A stretch of 36,559 nt of DNA, from assembly GCA_023263825.1 (NCBI GenBank), contig JALQUJ010000175.1:1-36559 (forward strand), read 5' to 3'. Shown in pieces: positions 1-8,840 of this stretch. Both the position numbers and the translations under genes were made by a program. Under the pieces are notes generated by a model that worked only from the letters and a program-made list of their open reading frames with translations, was not told the origin of the DNA and did no database searches. The stretch's first letter is position 1. Each line of letters opens with the position of its first letter. The DNA comes from Porticoccus sp. Its GTDB lineage: Bacteria > Pseudomonadota > Gammaproteobacteria > Pseudomonadales > Porticoccaceae.

Positions 1-1041
1 AAGCGTGATGATCCCTTCATGTTGCACTATAACTTCCCTCCCTACTCTGTAGGTGAGTGTGGTCGTATGGGCTTTACTGGCCGTCGTGAAATTGGTCATG
101 GCCGTTTGGCTCGCCGTGGTATCGCTGCGGTACTACCTTCACCTGAAGATTTCCCGTACACCATGCGCGTGGTTTCAGAAATTACTGAATCCAATGGTTC
201 TAGCTCAATGGCTTCTGTTTGTGGCTCCAGCTTGGCACTTATGGATGCAGGTGTACCTCTTAAAGCACCCGTTGCCGGTATTGCCATGGGCCTGGTAAAA
301 GAAGACGAAGGCTTTGCCGTATTGACCGACATCTTGGGTGATGAAGATCACCTGGGTGATATGGACTTTAAAGTAGCTGGTACCGCTCAAGGTGTTACTG
401 CACTTCAGATGGATATCAAAATTGAAGGTATCACCGAAGAGATTATGGAGATTGCACTTGAGCAAGCGCTGCATGCTCGTCTTCATATTCTGGGTGAAAT
501 GGGCAAAGTGATCGACAAATCCCGTGATGAAGTGTCTGAAACAGCACCTCGCTACCACACTATGAAAATTGATCCAGACAAAATTCGCGATGTAATTGGT
601 AAAGGTGGTGCAACTATTCGGGCATTGACCGAAGAAACCGGTGCCACCATTGATATCAATGATGACGGTGAAATTCGTCTTTACAGTGATGATGCTGATG
701 GTTTGAATGCGGCTATTTACCGTATTGAAGAGATCACGGCTGAAGCAGAAGTGGGCCGTATCTATGAAGGTACCGTCGCTCGTATTGTAGACTTTGGTGC
801 GTTTGTCACCATTATGCCGGGTACAGACGGCCTGTTGCACATTTCTCAAATCGCAAAAGAGCGTGTTGAGAAAGTGACAGACTACCTACAGGAAGGTCAG
901 CAAATTCGTGTGAAAGTATTGGATGTCGACGCTCGTGGGCGTATCAAGCTTTCCATGAAAGAAATTGACGCAGAAGAAAGTGGTGAGTCCGCAGCTGAAG
1001 GGCAGACTGATGCTACTGCACCCGAGGCGACTGAAGAGTAA
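1..1041 (+). CDS. pnp: Polyribonucleotide nucleotidyltransferase (PNPase), 5'-truncated by window edge
   Basis: The reading frame is open from base 1, so the N-terminal half lies outside the window; 346 residues of a protein usually about 700 long are visible. In order: the end of the second RNase PH domain (GRREIGHGRLA, then the GSSSMASVCG stretch), a KH domain with the IGKGG loop near visible residue 200, and an S1 domain (GRIYEGTVARIVDFGAFV...GLLHISQIA). The tail is acidic and alanine-rich. PNPase is the phosphorolytic 3'-5' exoribonuclease of the RNA degradosome; KH and S1 bind the RNA. The gene ends at a strong hairpin terminator and the next gene is unrelated in function, so this is the end of a transcription unit. 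Identification is secure. Confidence 0.97.
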   Translation, partial: KRDDPFMLHYNFPPYSVGECGRMGFTGRREIGHGRLARRGIAAVLPSPEDFPYTMRVVSEITESNGSSSMASVCGSSLALMDAGVPLKAPVAGIAMGLVKEDEGFAVLTDILGDEDHLGDMDFKVAGTAQGVTALQMDIKIEGITEEIMEIALEQALHARLHILGEMGKVIDKSRDEVSETAPRYHTMKIDPDKIRDVIGKGGATIRALTEETGATIDINDDGEIRLYSDDADGLNAAIYRIEEITAEAEVGRIYEGTVARIVDFGAFVTIMPGTDGLLHISQIAKERVEKVTDYLQEGQQIRVKVLDVDARGRIKLSMKEIDAEESGESAAEGQTDATAPEATEE

Positions 1042-1083
1042 ATATCAGCACTGATATTTTGCAGAGCTTTCTTTGCAATAAAT

Positions 1084-1112
1084 AAAAAGCGGGGTTTTTA
1101 CCCCGCTTTTTT
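1084..1112 (+). terminator. Rho-independent terminator after pnp
   Basis: A GC-rich stem AAAAAGCGGGG / CCCCGCTTTTTT with a TTTTTA loop lies 43 bases after the pnp stop and ends in a T run. This is a textbook intrinsic terminator and separates pnp from mrdA. Confidence 0.93.
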
Positions 1113-1210
1113 ATGCGTTGTAAATAAAGTAGCGCCTTATAAACTTCTTTTAAAACCTCTTTAAATAGGGCCTAGGTAAACATCCCGGCTTACCGTTACA
1201 ATTCTCCTCC

Positions 1211-3088
1211 ATGAATGATGATCACGCGCTAAAAAACCCCCAGATGGAGTTCCGCCTTTTTGTTGGGCGGATGCTTTTTGCCATGCTGGTGGTATTGGTG
1301 ATGGCGGGTGTTTTAGTGGGGCGTTATTACTATTTACAAGTCGTTCGATACGATGGTTTGACAACATTATCTGATCGCAATCGGGTGTTGGTAGAACCTG
1401 TACCACCAACCCGTGGCTTAATTTATGACCGTAATGGTGTACTGTTGGCTGATAACCGTTCCAGCTTTAATCTTTCTATTGTAGTCGAGCGTGCGGGAGA
1501 GCTTGAAGAGCTTATAGCAGAGTTGGACGAATTAATTGGTGTTTCTGATAGTGAAAAGAAACGTTTTTATAAACAGTTAGATCGCCGTCGCCGTCCTTAT
1601 GAGCCGGTGCCCCTGCGGTTGGACTTGAATGAAAAAGAGCAGGGAGTTTTAGCGGTAAATGAATACCACCTGCCTGGCGTAGAAGTAACGGTCCAGTTGC
1701 TGCGAGATTACCCATTAGGTCGTGAAACAGCCCATGTGTTGGGTTATGTGGGACGTATTAATGATCGAGAAATTCAAGGGCTTGATCCTGTTCGTTACAG
1801 CGGTACTTTGGTTACCGGCAAGACGGGGTTAGAAAAAAAGTATGAAGACGAATTACTTGGTGAGGTGGGTTATCAAACGGTAGAAACCAATGCACGTAGT
1901 CGGGTTATGCAGCAATTAGAGCGGACAGATCCGGTACCGGGCAAAGATCTTCATCTTTATCTGGATAGCAGACTACAGCAATTGGCTTATGAATCTCTTC
2001 AAGGTGAGAGAGGTGCCGTTGTTGCCATAGAAATTGCGACAGGAGGTGTACTGGCAATGGCCAGCGCACCTACTTTTGATGCCAATGAGTTTGTCACAGG
2101 CATTAGCTTTGATCACTATGATGAATTACTCAATTCTCCCGATCGACCACTGTTTGATCGGGTTTTGCAAGGGCAGTATCCGCCGGGTTCTACGGTAAAA
2201 CCTATTTTTGGGTTAGCCGCTTTGGAAAGTGGTGTTATACGTTCAAGTTATAAAATTGACGATCCAGGTTTTTACCAATTAAAAAACGAAGAAAGAAAAT
2301 TCAGGGACTGGAAAAAAGGAGGGCATGGCAACAGCATTTCATTGTATGACGCCATTGTTCAGTCCTGTGATACCTTTTTTTATGATGTCGGTGTCAAGAT
2401 GACCATTGATACCTTATCCCTCTACGGTTCATATTTTGGTTTGGGTGAAAAAACGGGTTTGGATATGCCGACAGAGCGTGCCGGTATTATGCCCTCAAGA
2501 GCATGGAAGAAAGGTGCCAGGGGGCTTGCTTGGTATCCTGGTGATACGGTGAATGCCAGTATTGGCCAAGGGTTTTCCCTGGTAACACCTATGCAGTTGG
2601 CTGAGGCAACCGCTCGATTAGCTAGCCGTGGTGAGGTTAGGCCGCCTCAATTGGTAAGGAAACAGCATGCTCTTATGCCTCCCGTGAATATTATTCAAGC
2701 ATCAGAGGCTAATTGGGACTATGTACATAAAGCAATGCAGGATGTGGTGCACAATGTTCGCGGTACCGCCCAAAAGATAAACCGTGGGCTCAACTACCAT
2801 ATGGCAGGTAAAACAGGTACAGCACAGGTCATCGGCATTAAACAGGATGAAGAATATGATGCTGAACTGGTAGCAAAACGCAATCGGGATCATGCTTTAT
2901 TTATTGCTTTTGCACCCGTTGAAAATCCTAAGATTGCAGTTTCAGTGATTGTTGAAAATGGAGAGCAAGGAAGTTCAGCCGCAGCACCAGTGGCACGTCA
3001 AATTATCGATGCCTATATGAAGTATTACCCCGAAGCTTTGGCAGACATAACGGGGCAGCAAAGCCTTAGAGCAGCAGGCGGACAGTAA
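1211..3088 (+). CDS. mrdA: Penicillin-binding protein 2, elongasome transpeptidase
   Basis: Monofunctional class B PBP of the Rod complex; it cross-links peptidoglycan on the lateral wall together with RodA. The 625-residue length is normal. There is one N-terminal membrane anchor (about residues 19-41), then the pedestal domain with the PPTRGLIYDRNG motif, then the transpeptidase domain. The active-site motifs are STVK at 327-330 (Ser327 nucleophile), SCD at 385-387 (SxD in place of SxN, as usual in PBP2) and KTG at 534-536. The ATG start places the anchor correctly, but the bases just before it read CTCCTCC, with no purine-rich ribosome binding site. The stop overlaps the start of mrdB by one base, indicating co-translation. 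Confidence 0.96.
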   Translation: MNDDHALKNPQMEFRLFVGRMLFAMLVVLVMAGVLVGRYYYLQVVRYDGLTTLSDRNRVLVEPVPPTRGLIYDRNGVLLADNRSSFNLSIVVERAGELEELIAELDELIGVSDSEKKRFYKQLDRRRRPYEPVPLRLDLNEKEQGVLAVNEYHLPGVEVTVQLLRDYPLGRETAHVLGYVGRINDREIQGLDPVRYSGTLVTGKTGLEKKYEDELLGEVGYQTVETNARSRVMQQLERTDPVPGKDLHLYLDSRLQQLAYESLQGERGAVVAIEIATGGVLAMASAPTFDANEFVTGISFDHYDELLNSPDRPLFDRVLQGQYPPGSTVKPIFGLAALESGVIRSSYKIDDPGFYQLKNEERKFRDWKKGGHGNSISLYDAIVQSCDTFFYDVGVKMTIDTLSLYGSYFGLGEKTGLDMPTERAGIMPSRAWKKGARGLAWYPGDTVNASIGQGFSLVTPMQLAEATARLASRGEVRPPQLVRKQHALMPPVNIIQASEANWDYVHKAMQDVVHNVRGTAQKINRGLNYHMAGKTGTAQVIGIKQDEEYDAELVAKRNRDHALFIAFAPVENPKIAVSVIVENGEQGSSAAAPVARQIIDAYMKYYPEALADITGQQSLRAAGGQ

Positions 3089-4230
3089 TGAGTCAGGGTG
3101 ATTTTGTTCGACAGTTGGATTCGGGGAGCTCGGCGATTTATGGTGCCCCCAGTCATTGGCATAAAATTCATATGGATTTGCCGTTATTATTGTTACTCAT
3201 GGTCTTGGCTGGTGCGGGACTTTTTATCCTTTATAGCGCTAGTGGCCAAAGTGCACATTATGTTAATCGGCAGCTATCCTACTATGGTGTGGGTTTGTTG
3301 GTGATGTTGATAACAGCCCAGATTCCTACCCGGTTTCTGGAGCGTTGGGCGATCATTCCCTATATCGGGGGAGTGACATTATTGGTTGGTGTACTATTCT
3401 TTGGTATTGGTGCCAAAGGCGCACAACGTTGGTTGGAAATAGGGGGTTTCCGTTTTCAACCCTCTGAAATTCTTAAAATAGCAGTGCCCCTTATGCTCAC
3501 GAGTTATTTAGCTCGACGTCCATTACCCCCAAGTTTTAAACATGTATTTTTCTCCTTGATCTTTATCGCGATTCCTCCATTGCTAGTAGTCCTTCAGCCA
3601 GATTTGGGAACAGCAATACTGATTGCCGTTTCCGGTTTTTTTGTCCTATTTTTAGCGGGTTTGCCAAAGCGTTATTTAGGGTTCGCTCTTTTAGCGGCAG
3701 TCGTTGTTTTACCATTAATGTGGCTTTATGGGCTCCGGGATTACCAGCGTCAGCGAATCCTCACCATGTTTGATCCCGAAGCAGACAAGCTGGGAGCTGG
3801 TTGGAATATTATTCAATCCACCATTGCCATAGGGTCTGGTGGCGTTGATGGTAAGGGTTGGATGAGAGGAACGCAGTCACAGTTAGATTTTCTGCCTGAG
3901 AGCCATACAGATTTTATTATTGCGGTGTTAGCGGAAGAATTTGGTCTGATTGGCGTCTTGTTATTAATGACATTATTTCTGTTAATTATTGTGCGATGCG
4001 TCATGATCAGCCTGCGAGCGCAAAGTATGTTTGGGCGATTATTAGCCGGGAGCCTTACATTAACGTTCTTTGTCTATATTTTTGTCAATATGGGCATGGT
4101 GTCCGGTATCTTGCCCGTTGTTGGCGTGCCTCTCCCTTTTATGAGTTATGGAGGTACTTCCATTGTGACCCTGATGTTGGGGTTTGGTATGCTGATGTCA
4201 GTGAGTACGGAGAGAAAACGCCCAGGTTAG
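3088..4230 (+). CDS. mrdB: RodA, SEDS-family peptidoglycan glycosyltransferase
   Basis: Polytopic inner-membrane SEDS protein that polymerises lipid II into glycan strands for cell elongation, acting as a pair with PBP2. Its 380 residues with about ten hydrophobic segments fit the family. Characteristic stretches are GAQRWLEIGGFRFQPSE, LVVLQPDLGTA, and near the C-terminus the region GVPLPFMSYGGTS. It starts inside the mrdA stop codon (TAATG overlap), so stoichiometric expression with PBP2 is likely. The N-terminus is about ten residues longer than E. coli RodA. Confidence 0.95.
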   Translation: MSQGDFVRQLDSGSSAIYGAPSHWHKIHMDLPLLLLLMVLAGAGLFILYSASGQSAHYVNRQLSYYGVGLLVMLITAQIPTRFLERWAIIPYIGGVTLLVGVLFFGIGAKGAQRWLEIGGFRFQPSEILKIAVPLMLTSYLARRPLPPSFKHVFFSLIFIAIPPLLVVLQPDLGTAILIAVSGFFVLFLAGLPKRYLGFALLAAVVVLPLMWLYGLRDYQRQRILTMFDPEADKLGAGWNIIQSTIAIGSGGVDGKGWMRGTQSQLDFLPESHTDFIIAVLAEEFGLIGVLLLMTLFLLIIVRCVMISLRAQSMFGRLLAGSLTLTFFVYIFVNMGMVSGILPVVGVPLPFMSYGGTSIVTLMLGFGMLMSVSTERKRPG

Positions 4231-4253
4231 GTCAAATGGCTTTGTTAGGGCAG

Positions 4254-4315
4254 GTTTTGTACGAAAAAGCTTTTTATGGAAAGGTTCTTTATGAAAAAAA
4301 GGCACTTTATGAAAT
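4254..4315 (+). repeat. Imperfect tandem duplication over the mltB start
   Basis: Two adjoining, diverged units of about 30 bases (4254-4283 and 4284-4315) share a G-TT-TTGTACGAAAAA-like first half and an (A/C)TTTATG-like second half. They generate three in-frame ATG codons at 4276, 4291 and 4309, two of them preceded by an AAGG-type ribosome binding sequence. Read in another frame the repeat encodes LYEK/LYE-type peptide repeats. It is probably a local duplication of a translation initiation region. Confidence 0.6.
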
Positions 4316-5346
4316 TACACCTAATGAATTTGCGTCAAATGGTATCGATCGCCACAGCGCTTTTTGTATTATTGATGCCTCTTTCCAGTTCAGCAAATTA
4401 TGTGCAACATCCCAATGCTAAAGACTTTGCTGGTCGTATGGTGTCTGAGCATGGGTTTGATCGGGCTTACATTGATTCATTGTTGAAGCAAGCGAGTAAA
4501 CAGCAATCGATCATTGATGCGATGAATCGCCCAGCGGAAAAAGTTAAGCCTTGGAAGGATTACCGTAAGATTTTTATTCAGGAAAAGCGTATTGATCAAG
4601 GTGTTAAATTTTGGCTGGAAAATAGGGATACCTTAAAACGGGCATCGGAAAAATATGGTGTCGCACCAGAGGTAATTGTTGCCATTATTGGTGTTGAAAC
4701 ATTCTATGGTCGTATAAAGGGTAATTATCGAGTGATTGATGCATTGGCGACCCTTTCATTTGATTATCCAAAGCGCAGTAAGTTTTTCACCAAACAATTA
4801 GAGCACTTCTTGCTGTTGTCGAGAGAGGAGAAGCAGGCCCCTCTAGCATTGAAAGGCTCCTATGCTGGAGCCATGGGATATGGTCAATTTATTCCCAGTA
4901 GTTATCGAAGCTATGCTGTCGATTTCGATGGTGACGGTTTTTCAGATATTTGGAATAACACAACAGATGCTATTGGCAGTGTGGCTAATTATTTTGCCCG
5001 ACATGGCTGGGTGATGGGCGGTGATGTAGTCTACCGTGCCCATATGACAGAAAATTACGATGAAGCTTTGCTGGGTAATGTGCTGAATAAGTTAAAACTT
5101 GCAGTGACCCTGGATGAGGTGGGTGCTATGGGATTAGCACCGGTTAAAGAAGAGGGTGCAAAACCATTAGCTGGAGATATGAAAGCATTGCCGTTTCGCC
5201 TTGAAGCTGAGCAGGGTGAAGAATTTTGGCTTGGTTTAAAAAACTTTTACGTGATCACCCGATACAACCACAGCCGAATGTATGCCATGGCAGTACATGA
5301 GTTGAGCCAAAAAATACTGGAGCGTGTCGGTGCCGTGGGTCAATAA
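4291..5346 (+). CDS. mltB: Lytic murein transglycosylase B family
   Basis: Cleaves the glycan backbone of peptidoglycan non-hydrolytically, forming 1,6-anhydroMurNAc ends, in the periplasm. Family signatures are GVAPEVIVAIIGVETFYGR with the catalytic Glu at residue 136, SYAGAMGYGQFIPSSYR, DFDGDGFSDIWNN and a C-terminal YNHSRMYAMAVHELS. The N-terminus is a signal peptide ending near SSSA-NY and has no lipobox cysteine, so unlike E. coli MltB it looks soluble and cleaved by signal peptidase I. I chose ATG 4291 because GGAAAGG lies six bases upstream; ATG 4276 and ATG 4309 (AAGG six bases upstream) are alternatives. The 3' end overlaps rlpA by 23 bases. Confidence 0.92.
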   Translation: MKKRHFMKLHLMNLRQMVSIATALFVLLMPLSSSANYVQHPNAKDFAGRMVSEHGFDRAYIDSLLKQASKQQSIIDAMNRPAEKVKPWKDYRKIFIQEKRIDQGVKFWLENRDTLKRASEKYGVAPEVIVAIIGVETFYGRIKGNYRVIDALATLSFDYPKRSKFFTKQLEHFLLLSREEKQAPLALKGSYAGAMGYGQFIPSSYRSYAVDFDGDGFSDIWNNTTDAIGSVANYFARHGWVMGGDVVYRAHMTENYDEALLGNVLNKLKLAVTLDEVGAMGLAPVKEEGAKPLAGDMKALPFRLEAEQGEEFWLGLKNFYVITRYNHSRMYAMAVHELSQKILERVGAVGQ

Positions 5347-6301
5347 CTGTAGAACCTCATCCTTTACGTTACCCTTTGCATTATTGACTGCCTGTCTGTT
5401 ACTTCAAGCCTGTGGAGGTAGTGGTAGTTCTGGTGGTGGCTCTAATGGCAAGTATGGTTATGGTGACGGGCCTCCTCCGCGAGATATTGATGTCAGCAAT
5501 CTGCCTGATGCTGTTCCCAAGGTAGAGCCTATTCGTAAAGCTGGGAATAAAAGCCCCTACACCGTCTTGGGTAAGACCTATCGAGTGCTTCCCTCCAGCC
5601 TAGGCTATCGTGAGCGTGGCATTGCTTCATGGTATGGCAATAAGTTTCATGGACGTAAAACTTCCAATGGTGAAATTTACAGCATGTATGAAATGACGGC
5701 TGCCCATAAATCTTTGCCGATACCAAGTTATGTGAAAGTAACCAATCTTGATAATGGTCGTACGGTTGTTGTTCGTGTTAATGACCGTGGCCCCTTTCAT
5801 GGTAGTCGTATAATTGATTTGTCCTATGCTGCCGCTAAAAAACTGGATTACTCCAATAAAGGTACGGCAAATGTAGAAGTTGTCGCCATTGACCCCAGGT
5901 CCTACCAGGTAAATTCTCAGCAGGCTAGTTTAGTACAGGGGAATTTAGCAGGGAGCAATTTAGCTCAGGTTGGTTCAGTTCAAAAAACTCCAGTACATTC
6001 CGCTGGTGTAAACCAAGCCGCAGCTACAAGTGCCGTTAATTCTCCCCCATCTGAGCACTATAATCTGCCTGGTAATACTTATCTTCAGGTCGGTGCATTT
6101 AATTCAGCATTGGCAGCTGAGAGTTTATCTAAGCGAGTAGAAGGGTTGTCGTCATACCCTGTAGTAGTTCGTCATCAAAAAGAACCAAAGACCTTGTTTA
6201 AGGTATTAATTGGGCCAGTGAAAAATAATCTTAAACTACTCGATTTGAGAACATTGCTTCGCCGGGCAGAAAATTTAAGTTCTTTTGTTGTTTATGAGTG
6301 A
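5324..6301 (+). CDS. rlpA: RlpA septal/rare lipoprotein A, lytic transglycosylase with SPOR domain
   Basis: Outer-membrane lipoprotein that in Pseudomonas cleaves denuded glycan strands at division sites. The GTG start lies inside the end of mltB. It is followed by a hydrophobic signal and lipobox LLQAC with Cys30 as the lipidation site, then a Gly/Ser-rich linker. The double-psi beta-barrel domain (about residues 95-190) contains GIASWYGNKFHGRKTSNGE and VRVNDRGPFHGSRIIDLS. A low-complexity Ser/Ala/Gln linker precedes a C-terminal SPOR domain from about residue 248 (YLQVGAFNS...LFKVLIGPV) that binds denuded peptidoglycan. The overlap with mltB suggests coupled translation of two transglycosylases. 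The GTG start is the only nearby codon giving a full signal peptide. Confidence 0.93.
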   Translation: MSVPWVNNCRTSSFTLPFALLTACLLLQACGGSGSSGGGSNGKYGYGDGPPPRDIDVSNLPDAVPKVEPIRKAGNKSPYTVLGKTYRVLPSSLGYRERGIASWYGNKFHGRKTSNGEIYSMYEMTAAHKSLPIPSYVKVTNLDNGRTVVVRVNDRGPFHGSRIIDLSYAAAKKLDYSNKGTANVEVVAIDPRSYQVNSQQASLVQGNLAGSNLAQVGSVQKTPVHSAGVNQAAATSAVNSPPSEHYNLPGNTYLQVGAFNSALAAESLSKRVEGLSSYPVVVRHQKEPKTLFKVLIGPVKNNLKLLDLRTLLRRAENLSSFVVYE

Positions 6302-6499
6302 AAATGGTTTATGAAGACGTGTTATATACGAATGAAAGCTGTCTATAGGTCAATACTCCCCAGAACTAAATTTTCTGTAAGGGGGCACCAGAAGGATCAA
6401 TAGCCGTGCTAGAATTTGCTCCATATTTTTATTGGGCCTTCTATTTGTTATTTAATATTCTCACACAACCATCGCCAACTGATTAAAAAACGGTTCATT

Positions 6500-7660
6500 A
6501 TGTTGAAAAAGCTTTTACCTATTTGGATATTTACACTACTTCTCATTGCCATGACCAGTATTGCTCAGGCAAAAGTGTTAATTCCTGCACCTCCTCAATT
6601 GGCTGCGAGTGCCTGGATTCTATTGGATGCCAATACAGGTAAGGTGTTGGTTGAACACAATGCAGATGAGCAATTGCCTCCTGCCAGCCTGACTAAGATG
6701 ATGACCAGCTATATTGTTGCCAGTGAGTTGCACAGCAATAAGGTTACTGAGCAGGATCAGGTGCCTATTAGTGTGGCTGCCTGGAACATGGGTGGTTCAA
6801 AAATGTTTGTCCGAGAGGGCACATCTGTTTCACTGATAGATCTACTGCGTGGTGTCATTATTCAGTCTGGCAATGATGCTTCGGTAGCCTTGGCTGAATA
6901 CCTGGCCGGGAGTGAAGGTGCATTTGCCGATGTTATGAATCAACAGGCAACCTTATTAGGTATGACCAATACCACCTATCACAATGCGACGGGATGGCCT
7001 GCTGAAGGGCATCTGACTACAGCGCGTGATTTATCCCTTCTTGCTCGTGCTTTAATTCAGGATTACCCCTCACACTACGGAATCTATTCTGAAAAATATT
7101 TTGAATACAATGGCATCAATCAACCTAACCGAAACCGTTTATTGTGGCGCGATAGCTCTGTTGATGGTTTAAAAACGGGCCATACAGAAGAGGCGGGTTA
7201 TTGTTTAGTTGCTTCTGCTGTACGAAAAGGTATGCGGTTGGTTTCCGTGGTGATGGGAACCAGAAGTGAATCAGCTCGTGCGCAGGAGTCACAAAAATTA
7301 CTGGCCTATGGTTTCCGTTATTATGAAACGGGCAAAGTGTATTCAGCGGGTGACGTGATTCAGGAAAATACACCGGTTTGGTATGGCAAAGAAAACAGTG
7401 TTAATTTGATTGTTCCTGAAGATGTATATGTCACCATTCCACGAGGCGCTATAGAAGATCTCGATGCCAAAATTCTGGTCGACGATATTATTAAGGCACC
7501 GTTGTTGGATAAGCAGGAATTGGGTCGACTGTCTGTCAGTTATGAGGGGGAGTCAGTATTGGATTTACCTCTTGTAGCAGATCATGCTGTTGAAGAAGCG
7601 GGTTTATTTTCTCGCCTTTGGGATTTTATTTCCTTGTTTTTTAAAGGATTGTTTAGCTAA
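6500..7660 (+). CDS. dacA: D-alanyl-D-alanine carboxypeptidase (PBP5/PBP6 type)
   Basis: Trims the terminal D-Ala from pentapeptides in the periplasm, limiting cross-linking. From ATG 6500 there are 386 residues: a signal peptide ending AQA-KV near residue 24, then the S11 serine peptidase fold. The active-site motifs are SLTK 63-66 (Ser63), SGN 123-125 and KTG 225-227. A beta-rich second domain follows, and the last 20 or so residues (LFSRLWDFISLFFKGLFS) form the amphipathic helix that anchors PBP5 to the inner membrane. An upstream TTG at 6416 would add 28 non-signal residues and is rejected. The stop overlaps the ybeD start (TAATG). Confidence 0.95.
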   Translation: MLKKLLPIWIFTLLLIAMTSIAQAKVLIPAPPQLAASAWILLDANTGKVLVEHNADEQLPPASLTKMMTSYIVASELHSNKVTEQDQVPISVAAWNMGGSKMFVREGTSVSLIDLLRGVIIQSGNDASVALAEYLAGSEGAFADVMNQQATLLGMTNTTYHNATGWPAEGHLTTARDLSLLARALIQDYPSHYGIYSEKYFEYNGINQPNRNRLLWRDSSVDGLKTGHTEEAGYCLVASAVRKGMRLVSVVMGTRSESARAQESQKLLAYGFRYYETGKVYSAGDVIQENTPVWYGKENSVNLIVPEDVYVTIPRGAIEDLDAKILVDDIIKAPLLDKQELGRLSVSYEGESVLDLPLVADHAVEEAGLFSRLWDFISLFFKGLFS

Positions 7661-7974
7661 TGGCTCGCGCAGATAAGCCCGGCTCAGACATGTCCGGTTC
7701 AAATAAGCCAGATTCTGAAGCACCAAAAATTGAATTTCCCTGTGATTACCCCATTAAGGTTGTGGGTAAGGCTGGAAATGAGCTGCATACGTTTGTATTA
7801 GAAGTTATGGAGTCTCACTCCCCAGGATTTGATCAAACCCGAATTACCATTAGGGATAGTCGTAACGGTAATTTTCAGGCCATTACGGTCACTATTATTG
7901 CTACCGGAGAGCCACAACTTCAGGCAATTTTTGCTGATCTAAAGGTGAGTCCGCTTGTACAAATAGTTCTCTAA
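7660..7974 (+). CDS. ybeD: YbeD/DUF493 family protein
   Basis: Small soluble protein of the DUF493/YbeD family, an ACT-like fold of unresolved function always found between dacA and lipB in this cluster. It has 104 residues; the conserved core is FPCDYPIKVVGKAG, then VLEVMESH and a hydrophobic C-terminus ending VSPLVQIVL. The first 20 or so residues (Gly/Ser/Asp-rich) are a variable extension. It begins within the dacA stop codon. A regulatory role towards lipoylation is inferred from its neighbours only. Confidence 0.9.
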   Translation: MARADKPGSDMSGSNKPDSEAPKIEFPCDYPIKVVGKAGNELHTFVLEVMESHSPGFDQTRITIRDSRNGNFQAITVTIIATGEPQLQAIFADLKVSPLVQIVL

Positions 7975-7999
7975 TTCATCATGAGCCTTTAAAACACAA

Positions 8000-8665
8000 A
8001 TGGCAGCTCCTGACCTTCCTCTCATTGTACGATATTTGGGTTGTCGTTCTTACCTCGATACGTTTGAGGCGATGAAATCCTTTACCGGTAATCGTGATGA
8101 AACATCCTCTGATGAAATTTGGTTCTTGGAACATGAGCCAGTTTTTACCCAAGGACAGGCGGGGAAGGAAGAGTATGTTCTCTCGCCTGGTGATATTCCC
8201 GTGGTGCAGAGTGATCGAGGTGGCCATGTTACCTACCATGGCCCGGGGCAGATTACCGGTTACTTGCTAATCGATATGCGACGGCTGGGTATCGGTGTAC
8301 GTGATTTAGTCGATCTCATAGAGTTGTCGCTAGTCGAAACACTGGCTCATTGGGGAATTGATGCGGCACCAAGGTCCGATGCTCCAGGCGTGTATGTAAA
8401 AAGTGGTGAAAAATCAGGTGCCAAAGTAGGCTCCCTTGGCCTTAGAGTCCGCCGTGGTTGTAGTTATCACGGGCTCAATTTTAACGTAGATATGGATCTA
8501 AGCCCCTGGCAGCGAATCAACCCTTGTGGCCTGGGCGTTGAAATGACACAGATGAATGACCTGTTGGACAGCCCCGCTGCTCTGTCTGATGTTGCTGGAT
8601 ATCTCGCTAAAATCCTGACGACCAAACTGGGGTATAATGAACATCGTGTCAAAAAGGGCCTTTAA
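8000..8665 (+). CDS. lipB: Octanoyl-[acyl-carrier-protein]-protein N-octanoyltransferase
   Basis: Transfers the octanoyl group from acyl carrier protein to the lipoyl domains of 2-oxoacid dehydrogenases and GcvH, the first step of lipoate synthesis in the cytoplasm. It has 221 residues. The signature RGGHVTYHGPGQ is at 73-84, the catalytic lysine is in AKVGSLG (Lys142) and the acyl-thioester cysteine is in NPCG (Cys176). The family start is short, and ATG 8000 fits. It is followed by lipA 175 bases later with no intervening gene, so the pathway genes are adjacent but lipA probably has extra leader control. Confidence 0.96.
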   Translation: MAAPDLPLIVRYLGCRSYLDTFEAMKSFTGNRDETSSDEIWFLEHEPVFTQGQAGKEEYVLSPGDIPVVQSDRGGHVTYHGPGQITGYLLIDMRRLGIGVRDLVDLIELSLVETLAHWGIDAAPRSDAPGVYVKSGEKSGAKVGSLGLRVRRGCSYHGLNFNVDMDLSPWQRINPCGLGVEMTQMNDLLDSPAALSDVAGYLAKILTTKLGYNEHRVKKGL

Positions 8666-8806
8666 TGCAATTGGGCGCTGTTATTTTTTAATAAGTAATT
8701 TTTTTGAAAAGACTATTTTCTGAATGAAGTCAACCTTGCTAGCAAGCCTTTAATCACGCAGCAAACTATTTAAACAGAGTATTAATTAAACAGTACTCTC
8801 AAAGCG

Positions 8807-8820
8807 AACGTATCTACGTT
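8807..8820 (+). promoter_or_regulatory. Small inverted repeat in the lipA leader
   Basis: AACGTA-tc-TACGTT lies 20 bases before the lipA ATG, downstream of an AT-rich stretch with another short inverted pair (AGAGTA near 8775, TACTCT near 8793). It could be an operator or a short hairpin near the ribosome binding region. The function is not known. Confidence 0.3.
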
Positions 8821-8840
8821 ACCTAGAGTAAAAGTTATAG

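Noticed and set aside
205..849. A 214-codon open frame antisense to pnp
   Set aside because: It is a reverse-strand shadow of the KH and S1 coding region, with a composition unlike a real protein and no family resemblance; pnp is certain here.
3996..4421. Plus-strand frame over the mrdB end and mltB start
   Set aside because: It overlaps two well-identified genes and owes its length to the tandem repeat at 4254-4315; no family signature.
6302..6499. A small gene between rlpA and dacA
   Set aside because: The 198-base gap has no convincing start, ribosome binding site or frame with family signature; the TTG extension of dacA is not a real start.
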